Both the position numbers and the translations under genes were made by a program. The notes under the pieces were generated by a model that made no database searches, had not been told where the DNA came from, and was given only the letters and a program-made list of their open reading frames with translations. A stretch of DNA of 64,000 nt. It comes from Mastigias papua. Its lineage: Eukaryota > Cnidaria > Scyphozoa > Rhizostomeae > Mastigiidae. The stretch lies in contig OZ025268.1 in NCBI GenBank assembly GCA_964019165.1, positions 14,420,859-14,484,858 on the forward strand, read 5' to 3'. Below are positions 1-11,578 of this stretch, piece after piece. How positions within the stretch are numbered: position 1 is the first letter of the stretch; every line of letters begins with the position of its first letter.

Positions 1-1566
1 CTTGTCCCCCAGATTGCAAAGCAACAGGTGACTGATGGAATACTCATTTAATAGTAAATGTCACCCAACATTCCTGATGGGAGAAATGTTAGCCTTTTAA
101 GTTCCTCTAACTTTGCTGAATATAATTTGCTGATATTATCAATCTAATCTCTTGCCTTTTCACAGGGCTGGAAATTTTGAATTTTTGAGGTGTCTGACTT
201 TTTTCATGTTAATGTAAAATATATTGCATGATAGATATGATGAGTTTTAAACCTTTGTGCATTGCAAGGAGATAGTTGCATTCATAATTAATATTTTCGC
301 GTTCACCTCTGTTTTCACGACATTATCAATTTTAGTACTTTCAAAATCGACTTTTTGATTACATGTCAGCTGTTATTAAAAGGATTAAAACCCTACACCA
401 AACAATTCACAATCCCCAAATGAGTTAAATTCATTAACACACAAGGCCAAATAGTAAAGTGCCTATTTCCTATTTCTTGACATATCATCATCTACCTTGT
501 TGTAGAGAAATAAGAGTCATTATTTCAAACACTCTCACATTCAATGTCTACTAAGTCCTGCTGTCTTTACACACCCACTTCCCAATTTATAGGTACCATG
601 GCAATATGGAAAATCACATCTTTGGGTGCTAAAGACTCCAAATACCTTTAGAATTCCAGTTAGAGGTGCAATATACTATTTCATTTAAAAGAATTTGCAC
701 ATACTTCTTCAGGATGGTAACAAAGCTAGCATCTGGTGTGTCACCCTAACAAGCTAAGAAGGGAAGCTGTGCTGTAGGCCATTCTATAGATCATGTCAAT
801 GACCACAACCAGTCTGTCATTAAGCTTTTCAAATTTAAACAACTACAAAGTTATACAAAACTAAAACTTAATTGACATAAAATATACATAAAGTGATAGG
901 AACTGTTTGATGTAGTAAGGAACTCACCAAACTATCATATCCTCAAAGGATGGGGAGTTAAGCCCCACCACCCAAAAAACTCTATCCTTCTTATGAAAAG
1001 GAAAGAGTCCTCCAACATGGCAAACCATTCTATGATCCTTAAAATCACATAGAGCTAGTTTCATCAAAAAATAAGAAGGATAGAGAAATAGCAGGACAAA
1101 TTCCAAGGATCCTATAGCATGCATGCATGTTTGTGATACTAAGCTCTGGTTGAATGAAGAAGGAGATAAAAGGAAAGTGAGAAAATTGTAGAAGAGATGG
1201 ACTGAAAGTTCCATGCATACATCATGCAGAAAGATTTAGAGATTTAAGTCCTGACAAATCCATTTTTTATAATATTGCTAATCATTGTGCAAATTTCAAA
1301 CTACCTAAAAGTAGTTCATTAGATATTATTGGGCACTTTCCATTCCTTTTCACGAATCTCTTAGGTGCAGACTTTGCTTGGGGTACAGGCATATACACTT
1401 TTAAATGGCCTGTGTATTACACACAATGACATAGAAAAGAAAACTAAGGCTCAAAGGGCCCAAGGTTTATCGTAGATGTGCAAAGTCCCTTTCGCAGTAA
1501 CTTGCAGTTAAATGCTGTGAAAATTAGCATACCAATCTCCAGTTTACCAATTTACACAAATCTTAC
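1..1566. other. no gene recognised; intron 1 or flank of ABCF2
   Basis: I searched both strands for the expected second ABCF2 exon (the residues that complete the Walker A motif and follow it) and did not find it. The open frames here are short and low in complexity. The stretch is best read as intron 1 of the minus-strand ABCF2 gene, running off the left edge. Confidence 0.4.
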
Positions 1567-1861
1567 CACATCCGTTTCTTCCTATTAGGCCATATCTTCT
1601 ACCGTTGTTTACTTCAAGCTTTGTATCTACCAAAAGCTCTACACCATGAAACGTAATAGAAAGCTGTAGAATGTGAAGATCTCTGGCATCTGGGTGGGAC
1701 CCTAAAACTCCAGTACACGCAGTGGTTGAGATTTTTAAGTTATCCATTGAGTTCTCGACGCCATCACAACTGGCAGCATTCTTTGAGGCCGAAGAGGTGT
1801 TTTTCGACTTTGTTTGAGTTTTCTTCTTTTCCTTTCTGCGTTTTGCTGCTTCAGATGGCAT
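1567..1861 (-). CDS. ABCF2: ABCF2-type ABC protein, first coding exon (partial gene)
   Basis: This exon encodes the first 98 residues of an ABCF family protein, a soluble twin-ATPase linked to ribosomes and translation rather than to membrane transport. The start [14 protein letters not shown] resembles the basic start of animal ABCF2 (MPSD..KKK). It is followed by a low-complexity K/S/N stretch, then [32 protein letters not shown] and [13 protein letters not shown], the family block that leads into the first Walker A motif. A GT donor (G|GTAAGA) cuts inside the GxxGxGK loop at 1566. I chose the ATG at 1861 over an upstream in-frame ATG because it aligns with the family start. The remaining roughly 500 residues are not in the window. 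It could be a lone exon copy, but the precise donor and intact frame favour a real exon. Confidence 0.85.
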
Positions 1862-2374
1862 TTCTACAGTATTCGAAAGGCTACTGTTAAGTACTAAACC
1901 TGAAGTACAAAGTTGTCTTCGTTCAGACGGACATCCATCCAACTTTCACTCCACCAACTTGTAAAAGAATTTTCCTTCAGTCAAACCTCGATTTAAAATG
2001 GGAGCCTCCATTTGAGTGACGCACATGAGGGAAGCATGTAGTTGCCATGCGCGGGAAAGCACAGGGAAACTAGAATCAACTAAAGTGCCACTATTCATTC
2101 ATTTAATCTAAGCCAAATTCCAGAAATTTGACTTTTTCTGGCTTTTATGGCTCTTTTCATTTCCATAAAAGATTAGCTCCGATATTAAAAAGGTATCATC
2201 AGCAGTAGGTTGATTGTAATAAGCCTGTGACTATTGATTTTCGTTGGCTTACATTCCCTGACCTTCTGTATGGTGACAAGAGAAAACATTACGTGTTTTT
2301 GTTGACTTTCGATATCATGCTTTCCTGCATATTTTAATCAGTCTTCTAGCCAGTTCTACAACCAAAAGATCACT
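1862..2374. other. upstream region of ABCF2; no feature seen
   Basis: About 500 bases upstream of the ABCF2 start. It would contain the 5' UTR and promoter, but I see no convincing TATA box or other clear motif. Confidence 0.3.
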
Positions 2375-2650
2375 AATACCAAATATATTTTCCATTGTGA
2401 AAGTTGTATTGGTCACTGGTGCTACGACTGCGACACCTGAAAGATTTTTTCTATGGCTAGAAGAATTAAAACATGGCTACGGTCAACAATGAAACAGCGG
2501 AGATTCAACTCACTTTCTATTTTGAATTCAAGCAAACCTCTTGTAGATAAGCTACCACTGGTCAAAGTTGCTAATGAATTTGTTGAAAAGCGTCCAAATC
2601 GCAGAAACGAATTTGGTTTGTTAACAGAGAGCGATTTAAAGACCCAATAG
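2375..2650 (+). pseudogene. hAT-family transposase C-terminal dimerisation fragment
   Basis: The translation contains VTGATTATPERFF and, after a frame change near 2450, RRIKTWLRSTMKQRRFNSL followed by SILN. This is the hAT C-terminal dimerisation block (family form roughly TATAERSFS..RRLKTWLRSTM..ERLN.LALLN), well known in hAT transposases and ZMYM-like domesticated proteins. The ERSFS region reads ERFF here, and the frameshift shows decay. No terminal repeats or N-terminal transposase were found nearby, so this is a remnant. Confidence 0.75.
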
Positions 2651-2689
2651 CTTCAACAACTGAACAGAGACCTTAAAATTTAGGCTTCT

Positions 2690-3438
2690 ATGCTTTTTCT
2701 AAACCAGTGTCTCCCAATCTGATAATGCTAATACTGATAATGCTCAATGTTCCTTAGCTATACTAGGATCGAGAAGGGGTGTATTTATTGTAGCATCCTT
2801 AAATATTAACACTTTTTTACCATATTTACAGTAGATGAAATCAAAGTTCTACTTAAGGAGCAAGGCATTCACAGTCTTGCCCTCAATGAAACAAATATAG
2901 GTACAATTATTTCCGATCAGGCTCTAGTAATTGAAGGATAAAACTTTGTGAAGCTTGATCGTAATCGAAAAGGGGATGGAGTCGGCATTCATTGTAGTGA
3001 TACCTTCGAGTTCTGAGAAATGGTTAGCATGGAGATCAAGCCTCACAGAGCAATACCACACCTTGTGATTTCATGGTATCGACCACCATCTCACAATGTA
3101 GAAACATTTGTAAAACTAGAATGTGTACTAGGGTCTCTTGAATCAAAAGACAAAGAATGGTTGCTTTAAGGTGATACTAAATGTGACTACAGTCTAACAA
3201 ACCAGGAAGAATCAAAAGTCAACCTGCCTGGCAATGTTAAGCAGGTAGTAGGCCTATGTTACTCGTTTGGGCTTACACAACTGATAAATAAGTCTACCAG
3301 ACTATTGGCACATCTGCCGTGCTTGTTCACATAGCTGTCAACACTGCCAGTAATATACTGTAAATGAGTCGGGGAATCCTTAAATCAGGACCTAGCGATC
3401 ACTATTTGCAGTATGCCATTATGTAGGTTTTGTGGTAA
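2690..3438 (+). pseudogene. CR1-like LINE, apurinic endonuclease part (5' half of an interrupted element)
   Basis: Reading across several stops and frame changes gives an APE-type endonuclease start: DEIKVLLKEQGIHSLALNET, then KLDRNRKGDGVGIHCSDT, then HLVISWYRPPSHNVETF and KDKEWLL.GDTKCDY. These match the order of conserved blocks in CR1/L2-type LINE endonucleases (LNET, DRN..GGGV, YRPP, GDxN). The copy is cut at 3438 by a Tc1 insertion and resumes at 4910. Stop codons within the blocks show it is inactive. Confidence 0.8.
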
Positions 3439-3440
3439 TA

Positions 3441-4907
3441 CACTTGGTGAGCAAAAATATTGCACCTCCTAGTGTTTTCAAAATGGCGGACATGGCACCA
3501 TGTTCTGCTCTATGAAAACTGCCTACGGTTTCCTTGACCAACCACTTGAGTTAAGCGTTAGAAATTAATATGTCATTAACTATGAACATTGCCAAAATAA
3601 ACCAAGCTAGAATTCTGATTACAGTCCACAAGAATTTACAGTTATTTCAGTATTTCGTTGTGCAGCCACCCTTCTCTTTTACAGCCAAATTCTTCGTGGA
3701 AGAGACTCGTATAATTTGCCAATAAAATTCCGTGGAATTCTGTCCCATTCAGATATGACTCTGGTTTGAAGCTCGTTTTTGGTTGTTGAAGGACCTCTTG
3801 GGTCACAATTAAACTTGTTTTTTATAAACAACCATATACTTTCGATAATGTTCAAGTCAGGGCTTTGTGCTGGCCATGGCAAAACAGGAACGAATCGAAG
3901 AGAAAGGTATATCTTTGTGTATGCTGCTCGATGTGGGGGTGCATTATCTTGCTGAAATATGAAAGGCCTATCAGCAGTCCCAAACACCGATTCAACATTG
4001 GCAAAAAAGTTGTCATGTAATAAACAAACATATTTTTCTGCATTTACGGTTCTATCACAGACTACCAATTTACCAACGCCAGTAGGCCCAACACACCCCC
4101 AAAACATCAAAGAGGTGGCATTTTTGAACGTCTGCTGGAAAAGAGTAGGATCATTGACCTCTTGTTTTGTACGCCAAACTCGTAGTGTTTTACAGTCATT
4201 TTTAAGTCCAAACCTGCACTCGTCCGAGAAAACCACGTCTTTCCACTGGGCTACTTGCCAGTCCTGAACAGCACTGGCCCACCTTACCCTAGCTTTTCTA
4301 CTTTGAAAGGAAAAAAATGGTTTTCTTTTTCTGGCATAGTTTCTAATTCCATATCCCTTGAAAATACGTTTCATAGTCAACTTGGAGAGGTTTCCTTGAA
4401 GGTGTGTGGAAAATAGCTCGTTTGTGATAGTTTTCAATTTTGAAAACCTATGCTTCTTTGCAAGACGACAAACATACCTCTCTACCCGAACATCGACTTT
4501 TTTTGGTCGTCCACATCTTTTTAGCCTATCAGGATAGCCAGATTTTTCATAGCGCTTACAAATACGTATTACAGTAGAATGGTGACAACCAACTGCTGCT
4601 CCAATTTTTCTGAAGGATAGTCCATTTTTCGCAAATTTACCACCGAAGCCCTCTCAAAATTTGTAAATTCCTTAGATTTAGGCATGGCTTCGCATTTTTG
4701 CTTAATCTCTTTTGTTTACAATGTTTTCCTTTCGTTCAAAGTGCTAAAATGGCGTCAGCAAGATTTTCGAATCTCTCGCCAAAACTGAAGCAAAACAAAT
4801 ATTGTTTAATGGGATAAAATTCACTCTGAATGGATGTGTTTGTGCTGATAGGCCTAAAGTGGCTGCCATTTTCAGACAGGAGGTACAATATTTCTGCTCA
4901 CCTAGTG
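3441..4907 (-). mobile_element. complete Tc1-like DNA transposon with TIRs and TA target duplication
   Basis: The element runs between inverted ends CACTTGGTGAGCAAAAATAT (left) and, on the opposite strand, CACTAGGTGAGCAGAAATAT (right). The match continues through ATTGCACCTCCT / ATTGTACCTCCT and an AAAATGG block. It is flanked by TA at 3439-3440 and 4908-4909, the hallmark of Tc1/mariner insertion. Length is 1467 bp, usual for Tc1. It encodes one transposase on the minus strand and sits inside a CR1-like LINE, so it is the younger insertion. Confidence 0.92.
3679..4685 (-). pseudogene. Tc1 transposase (DD34E), one frameshift near the N terminus
   Basis: This cut-and-paste transposase binds its own inverted repeats through an N-terminal HTH and cleaves with a DDE active site. 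From the ATG at 4685 the frame gives MPKSKEFTNFERA. About 13 codons in, a one-base shift moves the homology to a second frame: NGLSFRKIGAAVGCHHSTVI, RICKRYEKSGYPDR and a GRPKK AT-hook-like segment. That frame then stays open to the stop at 3679. Catalytic residues are visible: D in VVFSDECRF, D in FQQDNAPPH, E in SPDLNIIESIW, with 34 residues between the second D and the E. Only the single indel separates it from a full-length protein of about 335 residues, so it decayed recently or is a sequencing or allelic variant. Confidence 0.9.
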
Positions 4908-4909
4908 TA

Positions 4910-5960
4910 TCCCTTGCAATCATAAAACCATAAAAATCTAAAACTATGCTACTAATGGTGGCATACAAGAAAGTTCGCAATAGAGCTAATGAATTCAAAA
5001 CTTTAGAAGCAATACTATACAGACAAAATTCATTCCTGCGAAGGGAATATCATAGAAACTTGGAGCACCATTAATAGGCTGATTAACAACGGATCAGAAA
5101 CTATTACATCTACTCGTAGTTAATGGCACTATTATGATAGAGCCAAACCTGATAGCATGCTCTATGAATAAATATTTCAGCAATATAGGGGAAGAACTCA
5201 GCAAAGGTATTCCTTACAAAGTAAACTCATTCAGCAATATTCAGACTCATGCTTCAGACAGCTCAATTTTATTCTCGCCTATTAACGCAAACCATCTTTT
5301 TAATGCTATTTCTAAGTTTAAATTCTGGTATGGGTTTCGTATAGACAAAATTTCTAGTTTTTTCTAAAGAAGAGTATATCCATACTAGCAAAATATGGAG
5401 TCTACGCTAAATATTTAATTTCTGTCCATCTATTGGACAATTCCCTGACAACTGGAAGGTGGCAAGGGTTACGCCCATTTTACAATGATGGCTCTCCAAG
5501 TGAAAGCTCCAATTACAGACCGATTCCTGTTTGGCATGTTTTGTCTCGACTTTTCAAGAACCTAGTTTATGATCAGTTATACTTGCATCTTGATACAAAG
5601 AACCTTATTTACTGGGGCCTGTCTGAATTTCCATCTTTTCACTCGGTGCTAACCAGCTTATTAAAATGTAAGAACGACTGGTACCTTAATATGGACAATG
5701 CTCAATATACATCCATAACTTTTATTGGCCTTAAAAAGGCCTTTGACACAGTCGGTCATCAAATGCTTCTAAGTAAATTTATAGACTGGCTGGCAAAGAG
5801 ATAATTTGGCTTGAGTCGTATCTAAGAAATCGTAAACAGCGCTGCAAAAGCAATGTGCAAACTTAAAATTGCAGTACATCAAATAGGGCTTCGACGTGGG
5901 TCTTGCTTAGGGTATTACTCTTTCTAATCTACAATGATGTCTACCCCTGGAGCTCAATGC
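4910..5960 (+). pseudogene. CR1-like LINE reverse transcriptase (3' half of the interrupted element)
   Basis: Downstream of the Tc1 copy the same LINE resumes. Frames broken by stops give SNYRPIPVWHVLSRLFKNLV, LDTKNLIYWGLSEFPSFHSV and IGLKKAFDTVGHQMLLSKF. These are RT domains 1-3 of CR1/L2-type elements (SNYRPIS, GF.....T, DLKKAFDTV). A degraded GVPQGS-like block (IGLRRGSCLG) follows at about 5880-5930, and a YADD box was not recognised. The copy is inactive, and its end is diffuse around 5960. Confidence 0.8.
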
Positions 5961-6110
5961 ATGAAAGTCTAAAAATAGTAATGAAAACTAACAGAGCTGC
6001 TACGAATAATTGGGACTAGAAATATAAATGCTTGACGTATTCTAGAAAGGAGTGAAAAATTATAGCAACGCGATTGACGAACAAGCATAACAAAGCTGAC
6101 TTTTAAGCGG

Positions 6111-6258
6111 GTTTGGCACCTATAGATTGGATGCAAACATTCTCTGATCTAAATTGTGACCCAGATAGGATGACAGACGTTTTTAATGAAATATTCGAAT
6201 CCGCACTAAATTCCCATGCAGCTATTAGAAAGAGAAAGGTGCGAACGGAAAAACCAAA
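6111..6258 (+). pseudogene. short LINE fragment (endonuclease-RT linker)
   Basis: One short open stretch reads DPDRMTDVFNEIFESALNSH then AAIRKRKVRTEKPN. This is the typical linker between endonuclease and RT of CR1/jockey-like LINEs (family form about DPD..T..FN..F...LN.HAP.R..KVR). It is isolated from the preceding RT fragment and is either a separate scrap or a rearranged part of it. Confidence 0.6.
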
Positions 6259-6362
6259 TTGACAAAAATGTGTGGTTTCCCATACTCCCTTGGAAATACC
6301 TTTCTTGAAAAGTCTGTTGGTACTACAGAACTTCACTACAGCACGAAAAACCGGTGTAATAT

Positions 6363-7941
6363 CTAAACCATGGTACCGCTGTTTCGTGCTGTAGTAAAAT
6401 ACCTTTTCTGGAATTCCTCCTCCAAATCAGCTTCCATGGCAAATGGAACCGGTCTTGCTTTCCTGAAAATAGGTTGAGCATAGGACTTAAACTTCACTTT
6501 GAGCTCATAGTCCTTAAGACCTCCGAATTCCGGTTTCCATAAATCTTTAAACCTGGTGCAAAGTTTCTTGCATTTCTCTTGTAGTTTGGTGTCAGCCCTG
6601 AGATTGCTGAAAACTGCATGGCATGGCTCTGAATCTTGGAGTGCTTGGTCCACAGAGATGCCTAACTCCTAGGTAGTAGTTTGCTCCAATAGGTTAAGTT
6701 CTGGGATTTCTGACACCGTATACTTAATATCATGTTCTTCCTCTGACTCCTGTGTGGACGTTTTGGCGACAAATGTACCGATGATTGGTAAACTATGCTT
6801 ACTTTCTGATTCATACTGTAAATCATGTTTCTCAAGTTCTGGACTTCCCAAATCCTTCCATGTCTGCCTTGATATGAAGTTTCCATTCGTTGCGGTATCC
6901 ATCTCCATTCTGCTTGTTCGCCCTTGGATCTCGAATGGTATTTCCAGCTTTGACAAAGATTGTTCGTTTACTGCTTTGACTTCATGGATGAGGTTTATTG
7001 CTGTCTTTGATTTTTTAGCATTTACAGACTGTCTCTTCATACACACCTTCGAGATACGTCCTTTAATGCCACAGAAGTGGCACTCTGAGTCCTTGAAACG
7101 GTATTGTGGTGCTTGATGGGTTTCATCACCACAGCGGTAGCAAGCTGATTTCCCTGTTGCGGGCTTGATTTCCTTTGCTTTGCTAAAATGCCGTGGAGCA
7201 ACCTTGTGAACAGGTTTTGGCTTAGCTCCATGAGCTGTGTCTTTGACCACTTTAGCTGCATCCTCTGTTTCTATGGCAATTTCAATAGTTCTAGTGAAAC
7301 CATCTCGTCATCCTTGACCTAAAAAAGGGCTATAAGCACTGCTTTGTTGTTCACAGAGCATATAAAACGAGATCTGAGTGCTTCATCCTGAGTGTCCTTG
7401 ATGGGTGCGAAATCACATGTGACAGCATTGACGAATGCATGCCGCAAGCTCATGGAGTGTCTCACCTGGTTTCCTGCGCATATTACTCCAAAACTCGAAA
7501 CGTTCATGTACAATGAATCTTTTGGGGGTCATACTACTTCTTCATGAAGGTAAAAATTTCATCCATAGTAAGATCATTAATTTGTTTTGGTGGATTTTGC
7601 TGCTTCGCCAGATTCCCTAGTAAACGGTAAACGTCCTTAGATTGATTAGCAAGGAAAATTTGGGCTTTTCTATCATCATTGACACTATGTGCACCTGCAA
7701 AAGTCAGAAATCTATCAGAGTAATCTCGCCAAAGTTCACTTGTGGAAGCAAATGGTTCGAAGACTGGCACCGATGGTAATGTAGAAGAAACGGGGGGTGT
7801 TCCGAATGATTCTGATAAAGACAATTTGTGAAGGAGAGCACTCGTTTGTTCTTTATGAGCTGCCGCTTGAGCTTCCATTTGTTGCTGCTGATTTGTAATT
7901 TGTACTTGCAGCAATTCGATTAATTTTGCTGTTTCTGACAT
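6363..7941 (-). pseudogene. Ty3/Gypsy-type LTR retrotransposon remnant: gag, nucleocapsid, protease, start of pol
   Basis: Read on the minus strand from 7941, the frame opens MSETAKLIELLQVQ, a coiled gag start rich in Q/A, then a capsid-like segment with ELWRDYSDRFLTFAG. After frame breaks at about 7520 and 7250 come zinc-knuckle relics CYRCGDETHQ and CHFCGIKG. The protease-like MEMDTATNGNFISRQTWKDL has DTA where an active aspartic protease has DTG/DSG. After a stop at 6661 a pol lead-in reads FKSYAQPIFRKARPVPFAM. Some zinc-binding residues are also lost. No RT core, integrase or second LTR follows, so it is a 3'-truncated, dead copy. Confidence 0.8.
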
Positions 7942-8065
7942 GATGATAGTAACGTTGCTTCAGTCCAAGCGTGAAGTAAATTAGATACAACGCTACCCTG
8001 GTTTTGAAGTTGTAGAAACGTAGAATGTTATATATTTACCTGTAGAGAAAAATTCTATGCAAAAT

Positions 8066-8081
8066 CCTGTCGACTGCGCCA
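8066..8081 (-). promoter_or_regulatory. probable primer-binding site of the Gypsy-like remnant
   Basis: On the minus strand TGGCGCAGTCGACAGG lies about 125 bases before the gag start. TGGCGCAGTCGGTAGG-type sites are common tRNA primer sites in metazoan Gypsy elements. A 5' LTR would then lie at higher coordinates, perhaps starting TGACAGGGTAGTG near 8454 and ending ACAACA near 8091. No second LTR is present to confirm this. Confidence 0.5.
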
Positions 8082-8454
8082 ATCAACTCTTGTTGTATCT
8101 TTGGAGATCATAAGCAAGAGAATAGTCCAATAATCCGATTTAAATCAAACAGTCAAGATCATAGGGAAAATATCCGAACACAGAATGACAGTAAACACAA
8201 TACACTGAGAACTTTTAAACGTAAAACAATTGTTTCTGGAAAGTTCTCTTCCTTCTTCTTTTGTTCTTGAAAGAAAGGAACGTTGCACATTGCACACAAT
8301 CAGCCCATCTCATGTCCCATAAGATTAAAAGTTGGTAACACGGCTGCGCAATGTCAATAACTGGCAGCACATCAAATCTGAGCCACACCAATGGTGATTG
8401 GAGAATATTTAAATTAACGAATTTCTCCAAGCACTGATGCCTTTCACTACCCTG

Positions 8455-9154
8455 TCACGCTCGTTTCTGGGTGTGAAGTATCATTTAAAGGAAAAAGTTT
8501 CATGTGTGGGATTTCCTTAACTCTGCAGTTTGGGCTAAAGATTTCTTTCAAGTGACTTGTATGCAACAAATTGCTTCATTTATACAGCATGGCACCAATG
8601 CAAAGCTCAGAAAACCGCATATACTCTTGATATCAGCATAATTCTTCAGACCTAGAAACTAATCAGAGGATGTATAGCATAACAGATGACCATGCTAGAA
8701 ACATTTCATCAATAGGAGAGAGCTTATATTATCACCAGTTGGAACAGGTTGTTCATTATCCTATAGAACATTACAGATCATCTAGGGAAACCTGTATTTG
8801 AAGCAAAATTTGCTAACATATGACTGGCTGCCTACAAGGATGGACAACAATAATTTTCCAGAAATCTGTATAATTTCCCACTGTTGCGATTTAAGAATTT
8901 CTGCTTCATTACCTTTTCTGCGCATATATTGCAGTATTTCAATAGATTTCTAAGTAATTCCAAGGCCTTAATTTTGACTGTTTCTGCGGTACTTATATGT
9001 TTGCTCCAAATTGTGGAAAAATGAATGGGTGGCACGCCATAATACCTCTACCTTGAGAAAATAGCACAAATCTTAGCACTATGGGGACATGAAACCATTA
9101 GGTTTCCGCATAATGTGTATCCGCAATTTTGACTAATGGGGCGGTTGCCTTCTG
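8455..9154. other. no gene recognised
   Basis: Short open frames only, with no domain or repeat recognised on either strand. Confidence 0.3.
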
Positions 9155-9163
9155 TATAAAAGG
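9155..9163 (+). promoter_or_regulatory. strong TATA-box match, orphan
   Basis: TATAAAAGG followed by GCGTGG matches the metazoan TATA consensus and sits in a locally GC-richer patch. The nearest recognised gene on this strand is the K2P channel, 2.1 kb downstream, so any link to it would need a non-coding first exon. It may equally be a chance match or an old element promoter. Confidence 0.3.
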
Positions 9164-11271
9164 GCGTGGTCTTTAAAGTTTTTCCTAACAACCTTTGGTC
9201 AGATTAGGCTAGATCTGACCCTGAGAGCTGAAGCAATAATGACATAACAACCCCTCAAACTAAGATCGCTCTTTGGTATCTAATGCAAGTAAGTTGAAAG
9301 TTGGAATTCACATAACAGATTGTTTACCGTCATCTTCAAGGCATAGCCAGCCTGGACTAGCCCGCTCCATATACATAATCGCTCAGAAATTTCAGCCCGG
9401 ATACCCTGGCGAGCTCGGTTATCCAGGTTAGCCCGCTCAATGTAATCAGACTCATAACTGAAATTTGCGAAAGACAGCTTCGATCGTGAATGAGAGTGTA
9501 CAGATTTTTCTTTTCATTTTATTTCATGATTTCTAAACTTTATTTACTGGGGTTGGAATGTTAAAGGAATATTAGATGTTGTATTCACTGATACAAATGC
9601 AAGCATTGTGTTGTTAGGGATGGATGGTGTGGAGTTCAGACCCACGTCCACTGTTTGCTGGACAGCAATTTTTCTAGCCAGTCAAGCAATCTCATTGACT
9701 TTGCAGCTGCCCACTTTTCATATGGTGGCACGTAGTTCCTGAATGTGTGTTTATTTTACAGCAGCAAATCACAACCGTCTTCAGGACACAGGATGATTTT
9801 CCGGGCAGAAATAAGTAAAATGGCGTATTACGTGACAGACGATAGCTTTTGGGTAACAAAACATGCCGTGACAGGCTCAATAAGTCACAAAATTTGGCTT
9901 GTTATAAAATAGATTAATTTAATGAGTGATTACTGCTAAGGTTTTCTGCAGATTGCCTGGAAGATTATGTAGGCAAGGGAATTTACACTCACCGCACTTT
10001 GAACGACTTGTTGTCTAGGACGTAAATTAACTAGCAGCATTTAACAGGTAAGGCAAAATAAAGCTTTGATGGAGAAATATTGTAGGAATGTGCCAAAAAA
10101 TTCAGTATGCGTGAAATGTGGATGGAAGAGGCTCACTCTGCATTTCTTTATAGGAGAGCCTATCCTCAAAAATACTGGGGAAATTGTTTTGACTATAGTG
10201 CAAGTGTGAGGTGTTCTTTATATTGCAAAAGCCCTACACTCAGTCTCTGTTTCTGGAATTGATCAAATTATTATCTCTTCATTTTCTATTGTCCTTTACA
10301 CGTTTTGATTTTGAAATAAGGATATAAAAAAATAAGTTGATTGACTCAGAACAATCCCCTTAGCTCTGACGAAAAACTTACCTAGAGGTGGTATTCGCCC
10401 TTCTGTCTTGTCACAGTGTTTCGCAACTAAAGAAATCAAATACGACCAAAGAATAAAGAGCCTACTCCTTGTGCTTGTAGTTGAAATATTTACATGCGGA
10501 CAAATCTCCCTATCGTCTAGAGGTAGTGTTCTTTGGATTACTCTGTTAGACAGGAAAAAATCTATAAAATTTGCAAGAAATTTTCAAACAATGATAAAAT
10601 ACTAGATTGGATGAAAATGCTTTTGAAGCGTCTATATTTAAACTCGTAAATAGATAGTTTGTTTCTATTACTTTGTTGTTACTAGTCAATTCACCAACAT
10701 TAATTGATATTTGTTACTATTATTGATAGTATCTTCACTGTCTTAACAATGGCACCAGTTGTCAAGAATATAGTTCTTTATTATAGAAAATTACGATGCT
10801 ATTTCTCAAACTGAAAGAGCTGTAAGAATTCCTTAAGAATTCGGGCCATGAAATGGGTCAAATGCTACTTTCTGATAGAAAGAGCAAGCTCTTATTGTAC
10901 TTTCAATTCCGATGTCTTCATATTTAGCTTTGCATACAGATACATAGAGGCATAATGGGTAAGCTGGTAAGCTACATACTGAGAAGAAATAGTGATTAAG
11001 TATTTGCAATCAAGACTGCAGCTGTAATAATAGCATGGAGATCAACTTAGGCCCAGTGACAGATGTCTAAAGTAAATGTAAGCAGCAATTGGTCAAAAGT
11101 GAAATGCTTGCCACCTCACACCCGGTGCGAAAATTCTTCAATTATTAAAGAGTAACTTTTAAGCCGATATTGTGCATTTTGATTTAGCCCAGTGTCAAGG
11201 CGGCCGAAAGCAACCTTAAACTTTGATCATTATTGCACAAAGCGCTTCAATAGAGAATTATAAATGTTTGT
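9164..11271. other. no gene recognised; upstream of the K2P channel
   Basis: Contains an imperfect pair of the phrase TAGCCCGCTC with similar surroundings (about 9358 and 9429), which looks like a repeat fragment. No coding exon or RNA gene was recognised. Confidence 0.3.
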
Positions 11272-11578
11272 ATGTGGCAATACAGGGTAGGAATTATGCT
11301 TCTAAAGAGTTTTACTATGTTTACAATCGCTATATTTTCGGGCGGTGCGGTGTTCATGCTTTTAGAGCGACACGAGGCACAAAAATCTTTGTCTCCACAA
11401 CGAGAGATTACACTTGCAAAAAGATACATCTTTCAGCTTTCCAATATGTCAAGAAAAGAAATAGATGACATTTTCCTGAACGTTGAAAAGGCCATACGAC
11501 AAAACGGTGTAAAAGAACCTTACAAATGGAATTATTATGAATCATGCTTCTTCGTCGGATCACTGCTCACAACCATTG
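11272..11578 (+). CDS. K2P potassium channel, exon 1 (M1, cap region, first pore loop)
   Basis: First of two coding exons of a two-pore-domain (K2P) leak potassium channel. The ATG at 11272 follows an in-frame TAG at 11251, which fixes the start. The short N terminus leads into M1 (about residues 8-32). An extracellular cap region follows with one N-glycosylation sequon (NMS). The pore helix and first filter start WNYYESCFFVGSLLTTIG. The exon ends G|GTAAGT, splitting the first Gly codon of GYG in phase 1, the intron position typical of animal K2P genes. The cap region has no cysteine before the pore helix, so the inter-subunit disulphide of TWIK-type channels is absent, as in TASK channels. 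Joined to exon 2 the protein has 393 residues, normal for the family. Confidence 0.93.

Noticed and set aside
924..1214. minus-strand 96-residue protein
   Set aside because: No domain, hydrophobic and low-complexity wording, no supporting splice context; likely chance.
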